From: Candidatus Hydrogenedentota bacterium | Lineage (GTDB): Bacteria > Hydrogenedentota > Hydrogenedentia > Hydrogenedentales > CAITNO01 | Direction of reading: 5' to 3' | Length of the DNA: 14,540 nucleotides | NCBI GenBank assembly: GCA_011046175.1 | Contig: DSBB01000119.1 | Location: 1 to 14,540 of the forward strand | Shown: piece by piece, positions 6,161-13,116 of the stretch | Numbering within the stretch: position 1 is the first letter of the stretch | Layout of the letters: every line of letters starts with the position of its first letter | Position numbers and translations under genes: made by a program | The notes under the pieces: model-generated | What the model saw: the letters and a program-made list of their open reading frames with translations, nothing else | Told to the model about the DNA's origin: nothing | Database searches by the model: none

Positions 6161-8251
6161 TCATCTCATTTTGCGCCATGCGTCTTCGTACAGCCCAATC
6201 TGGTCGAAGGGGATATGCGCGACACCATAACGGGCCGCTTCTTCCGCCGACCAGTTCAGGCGTTCCGTGCCTTCCGTCTTGAAAGCGTCGCTTTCCGGAT
6301 ATTCACGGTTGTCCAGCGATTCCACGGCATCGTGTTCGCGCAGGAACAGCGTGTCACAGCGCACGACCGCATTGCCGCGCACCAACGCGGCATTGTGATT
6401 TTCTTCCAGTTGCGCCAGCTTCGGATAACGCTGCAGGTAGAGTTCCCTGTCTATGGCGGGGTCGTCAAGGGCGTCAGCCACAAACTTGCGCCACCGCTCG
6501 TCGCTCCATGCCGAAAAACTCACTGCCGCGCCGCAATCCACAAACAGATTGCCTTCCACAATGTTGTCCTTGCCGCCGTGAATCTGCACGCCGCCGAAAT
6601 GCGTCGGGGTCGCGCATACGCGCTGGAACACATTGCCCTGAATCAAGACGCCGCTGATGGCGTCGTCAAGGCGTATGCCCGCGCGTTGTTTGGAACCTGC
6701 CTCGCCGGTGGCTTCCCAATTGCCCAAATGCCGCCAATAGTTGTGACGAAACACAATCCCCCGGAAGGTGGCGTTGCCCCACATGTCCACCGCGCCCTGA
6801 TCGTCCGACTCCAAGACGACGCGATGCACTTCGTTGAGCTCGATCAGGTGATCATTGCCGCCTACCCGAAACGCGCTGCTTGACACGTCATGGACAAGGT
6901 TGTGGCGGATGCGGTTGCCGACGCCGCCGAGCAACACGGCGGGCGTGTAGGTGCGGTCTATGCGCGACAGGTTGTGGATATGGCAGTTTTCCACCAAGTG
7001 TCCTCCGGGGATAAGCGTCTTGCGGTCGCCCCCGTTCAGGACAATCCCGCCGCGGCCCAGGGTGTGAATATCGCACGACTGGACAACATGACCGTTGCCG
7101 CCGTGGATTTCCAAGCCGTTGCCCGCCATCTTGCGAATGACGCATCCCTCGAAGCGGCAGTCTTCGCCGCCGCGCAGTTGCGCGCCGTCCGCCGCACCGC
7201 ATTCCCAAAGCAGTCCCTGAAACCGCAGATGGGACGCGCCCTCGATCTGCATGAGCGGCGCGGCAAGCATTGAAATCTCGACGACGGCGTTGTTCAGGTC
7301 GGTTTTAGGGTAGAGATAGGCGCGTTGTCGTTCATGATCCAGATACCATTCGCCGGGCGCATCCAGCTCGCACAGCATGTTAACGGCGTGAAACCGTTGC
7401 TCCTTACGGTACCCGTACCGATGCCAGGGCTCAGCGAGGGATATTTCCTGTTTCTCCAGGTCTATTCCCGCGATTTGCTCGTAGGAATCCGCCCATTCCC
7501 AGAACCAGTATCCATAGAGCCATCCGTTGGGTTCTTCCGCCCAACGCGCCAGCCGCTCACTTTCAAAACGGAACCGGCCATGTTCCGCGCCGGGACGCTT
7601 ATCCCATGATACCAGCGTCAACGGGCCGGGCACTTCCCCCGTCTGCACGAACCCGTCATTAGGCCAACGCGCCACGGTCATCGGCGCGCCGTCCACAAAC
7701 AATTCCATTTCCGGGTGTGTGAGGAATCCCCGACCACCGGCAAAACCGCCGCGTTCAAAAGGAATGAGCGCGGCGACGCCCGCTTCGGCCAGGTCCGCTT
7801 GCCAGACCTTTCCCCGCGCCGATTCCGGCAGCCGCGCCAGGACGGCTTCGTCCTCCGGCAGTGCAAACCGGTGAATACGAACGCCGCCAGTGAAGCGCGG
7901 CCGTTCCGCGCCGGCCCCGCGATACGTTATCGGCGACGCGGCGGTCCCCGAATCTTCTTCGGTCAGGCGGAATGTATCGCGCGCCGGATAAAGTCCGGGA
8001 AGCACATTAACCACAATACCGCCTTCGGGCAACGTCCCCTGCTGTTTTACGGCGCGTATCGCGTCACGCGCCTGTTCCAATGTCAGGAAGGGTTGCTCCT
8101 TTGTTCCGGGGTTGCCTTCAGCCCCATGAGGCGACACGAAAAATTCCGCCCCGGCGGACAACATTAACATGGTGAGGAATACGATCCCCAGCGCGTGAAA
8201 ACTCGGCACGATGCTTCTCCTTTCCGATGTGCTTACAGATTTCTTTTTCAT
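6161..8251 (-). CDS. Secreted right-handed parallel beta-helix protein (probable carbohydrate-active)
   Basis: A 696-residue exported protein. Residues 1-35 look like a signal peptide: a KKK...RR basic start, a hydrophobic stretch (about 21-33) and an AGA/E cleavage site. The segment FFVSPHGAEGNPGT with EQPFLTLEQARDAIR (37-66) is the usual opening of pectate-lyase-like beta-helix proteins of the DUF1565 or glycosidase kind. A loop domain follows (about 120-330), then a helix of repeats (about 340-580) with many GN, HN and EGN turns, for example IQGNVFQRV and VEGNLFVDC. A distinctive DDQGAVDMWG block sits at 483-492. Some glycoside hydrolase families (GH141, GH120) and polysaccharide lyases share this build, but I cannot assign one. 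The ATG at 8251 gives a proper signal peptide but has no SD site; an in-frame GTG at 8209 has a strong one (GGAAAGGAG, 8225-8217) but leaves no basic N-terminus. It follows the Asp-box gene by 28 bases and is probably co-transcribed. Confidence 0.85.
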   Translation of the reverse strand: MKKKSVSTSERRSIVPSFHALGIVFLTMLMLSAGAEFFVSPHGAEGNPGTKEQPFLTLEQARDAIRAVKQQGTLPEGGIVVNVLPGLYPARDTFRLTEEDSGTAASPITYRGAGAERPRFTGGVRIHRFALPEDEAVLARLPESARGKVWQADLAEAGVAALIPFERGGFAGGRGFLTHPEMELFVDGAPMTVARWPNDGFVQTGEVPGPLTLVSWDKRPGAEHGRFRFESERLARWAEEPNGWLYGYWFWEWADSYEQIAGIDLEKQEISLAEPWHRYGYRKEQRFHAVNMLCELDAPGEWYLDHERQRAYLYPKTDLNNAVVEISMLAAPLMQIEGASHLRFQGLLWECGAADGAQLRGGEDCRFEGCVIRKMAGNGLEIHGGNGHVVQSCDIHTLGRGGIVLNGGDRKTLIPGGHLVENCHIHNLSRIDRTYTPAVLLGGVGNRIRHNLVHDVSSSAFRVGGNDHLIELNEVHRVVLESDDQGAVDMWGNATFRGIVFRHNYWRHLGNWEATGEAGSKQRAGIRLDDAISGVLIQGNVFQRVCATPTHFGGVQIHGGKDNIVEGNLFVDCGAAVSFSAWSDERWRKFVADALDDPAIDRELYLQRYPKLAQLEENHNAALVRGNAVVRCDTLFLREHDAVESLDNREYPESDAFKTEGTERLNWSAEEAARYGVAHIPFDQIGLYEDAWRKMR

Positions 8252-8279
8252 AGAGGAAAAAATGCCATTATGAGAAGAA

Positions 8280-9359
8280 TCATTCCCCGGCGGGATTCCA
8301 GATAGTATACGCAATAGCGCGTCCTTCGTATTCTGCGGTATGGTAATAATACGTCGTAACGCACAGCCCGTCGGATCGTTGTACCGTGCGTGGATACCCG
8401 ATATCCCAACTGGCGCCGTCGGCCCGCAGAATATATTCCTCGCTCCACGTTTGGCCGTTGTCGCTTGATACGCGCGCGCGGATGCCATAAGGACTGGCAC
8501 GCCATCCGTAGGTCATGGCAATAGCGCCGTTGTCAAGACGGGTAAGCGTCGCCGGATTACCCCCGTTGTCAACGCGCGGCTCATCAAGCAGATACCAGCT
8601 TGCGCCATTGTCCGGAGACAAAAACGCTTCGAGCCACCAACGACGCTTTCCATCGAAAACGCCGCCCCGGCGGATGATGCTCAAGTAGGCGTCGCCGGGC
8701 AGGGCAACCGTTGCGGGCATAATGGCGTAACCGTACCCTTCAGGCGGTTGTGGTCCAATCCATCCCACAAGACTCCACGTCACGCCGCCGTCCTCGGTGC
8801 GGATGCACAGGGGCTGGCCTTCGCCGCCTTTTTCTTTTTCTGCCGCAACAAACGCCGTAAGCCGATGCTTGCCCTCGACAATGCAGTCGGTGCGCGCGAG
8901 CAAACCGGGTCTTCCAAAGTGGGGAAGCGGATGCGGCCCGCTCCAGGTTTTCGCGCGATCCGTGGAGTAGTATACCCGGTCCCCGCGAAGTTTGACCGCA
9001 AGATCAGGATTGCTGAAATCCACCGGCGCGGTCAAATCAGCGACGGCCCGTTCCTTGTCGTTATCGTCAATATAGTCGGGAATTTCGACACTCCAAGTAT
9101 GCCCGCCATCCAAACTGCGCGCCTGTCGGTTAACGCTGGGTCTATCGCCGTCTATGTCATGACCGCCCAGCGGGTGTTTCTTGTAATAGCCGAGTTTGAA
9201 ACCGCACACGATTTCATCGCCCCAGGACCACATGCCCGTATTTGCCGGCCAGCCCGCGAAGCGACCTTCTTCGAAAAAGACAACCCCGTGTTCCACAGAC
9301 TCAACCGCAAACGTTTGTAACGCAAACAGCAGGCAAAACAGAAAAGCGCTTTTTTGCAT
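8280..9359 (-). CDS. Secreted Asp-box (BNR) beta-propeller, sialidase-family-like
   Basis: A 359-residue exported protein: a signal peptide of about 18 residues (MQKSAFLFCLLFALQTFA), then a six-bladed propeller typical of the sialidase superfamily. Five Asp-boxes (SxDxGxTW type) are visible at about 82-89, 132-139, 188-195, 248-255 and 298-305. The opening block GRFAGWPANTGMWSWGDEI fits environmental proteins annotated as sialidase family or exo-alpha-sialidase, but the FRIP motif and a clear arginine triad are not evident. True sialidase activity is therefore unproven; it could be another glycosidase or a binding propeller. AAGGAG, reading from 9372 to 9367, precedes the ATG by 7 bases. It is first in a two-gene unit with the beta-helix protein, and diverges from the exported propeller gene. 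Confidence 0.85.
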   Translation of the reverse strand: MQKSAFLFCLLFALQTFAVESVEHGVVFFEEGRFAGWPANTGMWSWGDEIVCGFKLGYYKKHPLGGHDIDGDRPSVNRQARSLDGGHTWSVEIPDYIDDNDKERAVADLTAPVDFSNPDLAVKLRGDRVYYSTDRAKTWSGPHPLPHFGRPGLLARTDCIVEGKHRLTAFVAAEKEKGGEGQPLCIRTEDGGVTWSLVGWIGPQPPEGYGYAIMPATVALPGDAYLSIIRRGGVFDGKRRWWLEAFLSPDNGASWYLLDEPRVDNGGNPATLTRLDNGAIAMTYGWRASPYGIRARVSSDNGQTWSEEYILRADGASWDIGYPRTVQRSDGLCVTTYYYHTAEYEGRAIAYTIWNPAGE

Positions 9360-9402
9360 GACCTATCTCCTTTTTTCGTGTTTCTTCGCCGAACAACAAG
9401 CC

Positions 9403-9432
9403 ATTATGCTATGCGTCAGGCATTAGATACAA
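9403..9432 (-). promoter_or_regulatory. Candidate promoter of the Asp-box/beta-helix unit
   Basis: On the - strand, TTGTAT (9432-9427) and CATAAT (9408-9403) are 18 bases apart, about 45 bases before the start codon. The -10 box and the bases just before it (TAGCATAATG) are the same as upstream of nnrD. The -35 box overlaps that of the divergent promoter. Confidence 0.42.
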
Positions 9433-9456
9433 TTTCTTGTTACGGCAAGATATAAT
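9428..9456 (+). promoter_or_regulatory. Candidate promoter of the exported propeller gene
   Basis: A perfect TATAAT (9451-9456) lies about 54 bases before the start codon; the matching -35 position (9428-9433, TACAAT, 17-base spacing) is weak. A 5-base inverted repeat, TCTTG (9435-9439) and CAAGA (9446-9450), fills the spacer and could be an operator, as a weak -35 often goes with an activator or repressor. Confidence 0.45.
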
Positions 9457-9509
9457 AGTCGTAACGAATTAAGATACGATGCATGACGGCAATACAAGAG
9501 AGAATTGTC

Positions 9510-11666
9510 ATGGATAAGAAACATACATGGCATCTGCCGCCCCGAAGACTGTTCCAAGGAGTTATTGCACTGCTTGTCTGCTGGGTATGCCCCGCATTCG
9601 GGACAACAAGACTGTATTCCTATCCGCCGCGGGTTACGCATGTGGATGTCGAAAAGTACCTGCTCATCATCGTTTCGGAGGCTGGTTTTTACGCGCAGGA
9701 TATGGACACGGGGAAACGTCTCTGGTCGCATCCCTGGCCGTCTGAGGCAAGAGATTCCTGGAATCTGCAATGCGGCAACACCCATTTGCTTATCACGATT
9801 GGCAACGGAATTCAGGTGATGGACAAGTTCACCGGAAGAAACCGCTGGACAAGAAGGAATGAGGAACTCGGCAGATTATACTTCGCGTCTTTTATTGGCA
9901 ATGGCGCCTGGGTACAAGCGCGTTTTGAAAGGGGGACGGTTGTGTATACCGGCGCGGGCAAGGCGGTACCGATGCTTTTCGCTGGGAAAAGGCTGGAGGA
10001 GGTAAGCGTTTCTGGCTGGCTGCCGGACGGCAAGACGCTGCTGCTGACCCAACGCGGGACAACCGAGGACACCAGAAATACGCTCACTACCTATTTCTGG
10101 GATACTGAAACCGATAACATCACAAAGGGATATGTCCTCAAAGCGGATGGTTCTCTCCTGTTATACTATTTGCCTGATTCAGAAAAGGCTTATCTGATCG
10201 AAATAAACAGCGGCGGACATCGCGGGCACAGCGCCTTTAAGGAAATTGATGTATATACAGGAACCATCCGGCGAGCCGGTGAAATGCCGAAGCCCTGGTC
10301 TGGTTTCACGGAAGACGGCCATGTATTAACTTTGAGCGTGGAACTGGACAAAGCATCATTGGTCAGTCTGGAAACGGGGGAGACTGTTGCGACCATAGGC
10401 GGCCCGGGACACCTCTTCATAATACACACGACTGTCTTGGCGCGGGGTAAAAATTGGATGTTCTCCCGCGACGATACGTACCGCTATTGGCTTTGGTCGT
10501 TTGAAGAGGACGCAAGCCCGCGCATGATCTGGGAACCACCGCCGGGCAACTATCTTCCGGGGCCAATCGAGGCTGTCAAACCGCCCTATATGCTGTGCCA
10601 GACAGGACCCAACAAAATGGAGGCGTTTCTGATAGACAACCTGGAACGGGTCAAGTCCTGGCGCGCTGAAGGGGAGCCTCGGAGAGTTTTTACGGCAGTA
10701 ACCTGCGCCGACATGAACCGCATTCTGGCATGGTTTTATGAAGATGACGCGGAAACCGGGGAAAGCGTTTGGAAAACACAAGTATTCGAAGCGCACAATC
10801 CGACGCCTCTCATTACGGTTCCCGGAGTGTCTCAAGGTCTGTCGCCGGACGGTCGCTTTTGCGCGACGCAACATCCAAGAACCGAGGGGCCTGTGTATCT
10901 TGTGAATGTGGACAGCGGCAAAACGCTTGCGGTTATTGACCATGAAAAGATGGGGTCAGCGACGGTGGTGTTTTCGCCGGACAGCCGTTTTGTCGCAGTG
11001 CTTGCTTCGGAAGAAACAACGTTTCTTTCCCTGGATAACGAACGCGTCCGGCGCACCGTCAAGAGACGGGCACATCTTATCTTTTCGCCCGACGGCAATT
11101 ATTACGTGACCCAATGGGGATATGGTAGAGCGACCGTCTATGAGTCCTCCACGGGCGAAGCGGTGCATACCTTTGAAGAACAGGAGAAGGTGGCGGCGCG
11201 GCACAGCAGGCCGCCCCGGAACATTCTGGAAAGGGCGGAGAACTTCGGGCGCAATCTGCTGGGGCGCGTCGTAACCGTTGCGCCCGCCACGCCTATGCTT
11301 ACCTGCGGCTTCGCCGCAGACGGAACGCAGCTGATAACCCTGGCGGAGGGACAGATTCTGCGCGTATGGGACATCTGTTCCGGCAAACTGCTCCGCACCA
11401 TCCGCACACGGTTGCCGGAGCAACGGGATGCGCGGGGCCAAATCAACAACCATCTGGTGTTAAGTCCCAACGGCGCGTATGCCTTCGCATACAACAGCGA
11501 CGGATTCGCCGTTGCGACGCTGTGGGAAACGGCAACGGGCAGGGCGATCATCCGCCACAACCTGCCTGCGGCGAAGGTAAAGGATATAGCGGTGTTGGAC
11601 GATGGCACAGGTGTTTATATGAGTCTTGAAGACGGCCTCTATTTTCTCGCCGGAAAGAAACGATAG
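9510..11666 (+). CDS. Exported beta-propeller protein (PQQ-like/WD40-like repeats), function unknown
   Basis: A 718-residue protein with a signal peptide (basic start DKKHTWHLPPRR, hydrophobic core GVIALLVCWVCPAFG). The N-terminal half shows PQQ-like blades, such as AQDMDTGKRLWSHPW and VMDKFTGRNRWTRR, where a cofactor-type propeller reads D-x-x-T/S-G-x-x-x-W. The C-terminal half has WD40/TolB-like blades: VFSPDSRFVAVL, IFSPDGNYYVTQW, GFAADGTQLITL...LRVWDICSGKLLRTI and VLSPNGAYAFAYN...LWETATGRAI. No catalytic domain is attached. Such proteins are usually scaffolds or sensors; the partner is unknown. The ATG at 9510 is preferred over the one at 9483 because a weak purine run (GAGAGA, 9498-9503) precedes it and the signal peptide begins properly. 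It diverges from the Asp-box/beta-helix unit and converges with the nucleotidyltransferase gene. Confidence 0.8.
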   Translation: MDKKHTWHLPPRRLFQGVIALLVCWVCPAFGTTRLYSYPPRVTHVDVEKYLLIIVSEAGFYAQDMDTGKRLWSHPWPSEARDSWNLQCGNTHLLITIGNGIQVMDKFTGRNRWTRRNEELGRLYFASFIGNGAWVQARFERGTVVYTGAGKAVPMLFAGKRLEEVSVSGWLPDGKTLLLTQRGTTEDTRNTLTTYFWDTETDNITKGYVLKADGSLLLYYLPDSEKAYLIEINSGGHRGHSAFKEIDVYTGTIRRAGEMPKPWSGFTEDGHVLTLSVELDKASLVSLETGETVATIGGPGHLFIIHTTVLARGKNWMFSRDDTYRYWLWSFEEDASPRMIWEPPPGNYLPGPIEAVKPPYMLCQTGPNKMEAFLIDNLERVKSWRAEGEPRRVFTAVTCADMNRILAWFYEDDAETGESVWKTQVFEAHNPTPLITVPGVSQGLSPDGRFCATQHPRTEGPVYLVNVDSGKTLAVIDHEKMGSATVVFSPDSRFVAVLASEETTFLSLDNERVRRTVKRRAHLIFSPDGNYYVTQWGYGRATVYESSTGEAVHTFEEQEKVAARHSRPPRNILERAENFGRNLLGRVVTVAPATPMLTCGFAADGTQLITLAEGQILRVWDICSGKLLRTIRTRLPEQRDARGQINNHLVLSPNGAYAFAYNSDGFAVATLWETATGRAIIRHNLPAAKVKDIAVLDDGTGVYMSLEDGLYFLAGKKR

Positions 11667-11704
11667 CGGCGACGCACACCACTATAGTACGAGGTTATCG
11701 AATA

Positions 11705-12010
11705 TTATGTCGCCATATATGATGCACACTGTTTTTTGAAGCATTTATACACAGGCGCGCCTTCGCGCAGAATAAGTTTGTTGAATTTTGTCGCGGCGGA
11801 AATGTCCACTAAATCAACCGGCTTTGACAGCTGCATCATCAGGTCGCCATAGTAATCAAAAAAAGTTTCCGGCGCCACGCCCTCCACGGCAAGGTCAATG
11901 TCGCGCGCTTCAGTATCGCGCGCAAGATTGGAACCAAAAAGGAAGACGCGCTTTACATGATAGTTCTTTGAAAGGTCGCGAATGATTTTTATATCACTTT
12001 CGTCAGGCAT
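11705..12010 (-). CDS. Small nucleotidyltransferase-domain protein (MNT type), orphan
   Basis: A 101-residue protein with the minimal nucleotidyltransferase core: FLFGSN (23-28), then RDID (36-39) giving the GSx10DxD motif, and a third acidic position in KPVDLVDI (63-70). MNT proteins are usually the antitoxin partner of a HEPN RNase, which they adenylylate. No HEPN gene lies on either side: the downstream neighbour is the convergent propeller gene and the upstream one a UPF0175/PIN pair. An ATG at 12010 is the likely start; a TTG at 12016 is possible. No good SD site is seen for either. A 67-base piece of its 5' part is duplicated at 13045-13111. Confidence 0.8.
   Translation of the reverse strand: MPDESDIKIIRDLSKNYHVKRVFLFGSNLARDTEARDIDLAVEGVAPETFFDYYGDLMMQLSKPVDLVDISAATKFNKLILREGAPVYKCFKKQCASYMAT
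11910..11976 (+). repeat. Direct repeat, copy 1 (5' part of the nucleotidyltransferase gene)
   Basis: This segment matches 13045-13111 in the same orientation at 63 of 67 positions; bases 11926-11976 match at 50 of 51. It encodes, on the - strand, the start of the catalytic core up to the residue before the Asp pair. The two copies are 1135 bases apart and bracket the toxin-antitoxin genes. Confidence 0.9.
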
Positions 12011-12071
12011 CGTCAACTACCATATTTCATAAAAAGCATACCATGGCAAAGTTGTTCGCGCGAATCACGGC

Positions 12072-12099
12072 GCGGGTTGCATTTCGTATCTGAACCCGC
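12072..12099 (+). promoter_or_regulatory. Hairpin in the gap between divergent MNT and toxin-antitoxin genes
   Basis: GCGGGTT (12072-12078) and AACCCGC (12093-12099) form a perfect 7-base inverted repeat with a 14-base loop. There is no T run after it, so it is not a classic terminator. Its place between two divergent genes would suit an operator or an mRNA leader structure. Confidence 0.3.
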
Positions 12100-12122
12100 A
12101 GAGCCTGCAATCAAAGGAGCCG

Positions 12123-12152
12123 GGGACATATGGTTTCCTGGGTATGCTATAC
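12123..12152 (+). promoter_or_regulatory. Candidate promoter of the toxin-antitoxin operon
   Basis: TATACT (12147-12152, 5/6) is preceded by TGC, giving an extended -10. GGGACA (12123-12128) sits 18 bases upstream as a partial -35. The start of the antitoxin follows about 90 bases later. Confidence 0.4.
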
Positions 12153-12244
12153 TATAAATTGATTTGATGTTTTACTCTAACGGGCTGCGTTCTTGAATTA
12201 TTTGTTTTATGATCGCAAATTACAGAACAAGGAATCCCAGTACG

Positions 12245-12508
12245 ATGACGCATACGTTATCCATAGAATATGACGACGCTGTGCTGTTGAGCACGGGGCT
12301 CCCGGAACAGGAATTTAACGCCGAAGCGCGTTTTCTGCTCGCCGCGAAATTGTACGAGATGGGGCGCCTTTCGTCAGGACAGTCTTCCCGGCTGTGCGGC
12401 ATGAGCCGCGTTGCCTTTCTTACTTCACTGCCGCGCGTCGGCATTCCTATCAGCAATATACGCAGCGAGGATGTGAAACTCGATATTGAGGCGTTCCGCA
12501 ATGGATGA
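12245..12508 (+). CDS. UPF0175 family antitoxin-like protein
   Basis: An 87-residue protein matching the UPF0175 family: an N-terminal strand (THTLSIEYDDAVLLSTGL), the block EARFLLAAKLYEMGRLSSG (27-45) and a helix-turn-helix-like CGMSRVAFLTSLPRVGIP (51-68). Family members are small DNA-binding antitoxins usually coded just before a PIN-domain (DUF3368) toxin, as here. The ATG at 12245 is preferred because AAGGA at 12229-12233 precedes it; an ATG at 12209 has no SD site. Its last 8 bases overlap the toxin start, so translation is coupled. Autoregulation at the promoter near 12123-12152 would be usual. Confidence 0.88.
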   Translation: MTHTLSIEYDDAVLLSTGLPEQEFNAEARFLLAAKLYEMGRLSSGQSSRLCGMSRVAFLTSLPRVGIPISNIRSEDVKLDIEAFRNG

Positions 12509-12977
12509 GCGGATAGTCATGAATACAGGACCGCTTATTGCCTTGGCCCGCATTGACGCACTGGAAATTATCGGTTCGTTGCCCTTTGGATTCGTCGCTC
12601 CTGCTGAAGTATGCGCTGAGTTGAGAGCGGGAGAACAACAGGGTCATCTTCCCGCAATACCGGGATGGTTGCGGGAGTGCGTTGTTGGCGCGCCTCTTTC
12701 CGCAGTGGCGGTATCTTTGTTGGACGCAGGCGAAGCGGCGGTTATCCAACTGGCTTTGGAACAGAATATTTCCCGTGTCTGTATTGATGAATGGAAGGGA
12801 AGAAGGGCTGCGTGCAGCGCGGGTCTGAATGTAATCGGAACACTGGGTTTGATTGGGTTGGCGAAAGCGCGCCACATTATTCCCGCCATGCGCCCGTATG
12901 TGGAAAAGGCGTTGGCTGTCGGCATTTATTATGACTTGGAACTTTTGGAAGAGGTTTTGCAGGCTGCCGGCGAATAA
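12501..12977 (+). CDS. PIN-domain toxin, DUF3368 family
   Basis: A 158-residue PIN-like ribonuclease. The N-terminal signature is IVMNTGPLIALARI (5-18); the first acidic residue of the PIN fold is Asn8 here, as in many family members. Other acidic positions are Glu40 (VCAELRAGE), Asp75/Glu78 (DAGEAAVIQLA) and Asp96 (CIDEWKGRRAA). The C-terminal block NVIGTLGLIGLAKAR is characteristic of DUF3368. It would cleave RNA with metal ions and be held in check by the preceding UPF0175 protein. The ATG at 12501 lies inside the end of the antitoxin gene (8-base overlap); an in-frame TTG at 12486 is less likely. Confidence 0.88.
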   Translation: MDERIVMNTGPLIALARIDALEIIGSLPFGFVAPAEVCAELRAGEQQGHLPAIPGWLRECVVGAPLSAVAVSLLDAGEAAVIQLALEQNISRVCIDEWKGRRAACSAGLNVIGTLGLIGLAKARHIIPAMRPYVEKALAVGIYYDLELLEEVLQAAGE

Positions 12978-13044
12978 TCGGCCTTTTGCCTCCTTAAACT
13001 GCCGTTTATTTCACTACACTCCCAAAAAGCGGGGGCGAGTTGTT

Positions 13045-13111
13045 TCGGTATCGCCCGCACGATTGGAACCAAAAAGGAAGACGCGCTTTACATGATACTT
13101 CTTTGAAAGGT
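13045..13111 (-). pseudogene. Truncated copy of the nucleotidyltransferase gene (direct repeat, copy 2)
   Basis: On the - strand it reads NLSKKYHVKRVFLFGSNRAG, then DTE, matching the intact protein (SKNYHVKRVFLFGSNLARDTE) with three substitutions. The sequence then departs to TTRPRFLGV and a stop, so the catalytic Asp pair is lost. Nucleotide identity to 11910-11976 is 63/67. The near-identity suggests a fairly recent duplication or a recombination scar. Confidence 0.82.
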
Positions 13112-13116
13112 TGTGA

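Noticed and set aside
8252..8500. N-terminal extension of the beta-helix frame up to 8500
   Set aside because: It lies inside the Asp-box gene in another frame and would bury the signal peptide at residue 84.
11667..11716. GGCGAC (11668-11673) and GTCGCC (11709-11714) as a terminator between convergent genes
   Set aside because: The loop is about 35 bases and there is no T run on either strand.
13029..13058. Bulged hairpin GCGGGGGCGA/TCGCCCGC after the toxin gene as a terminator
   Set aside because: No T run follows on either strand, two bases are unpaired, and one arm is part of the duplicated nucleotidyltransferase segment.
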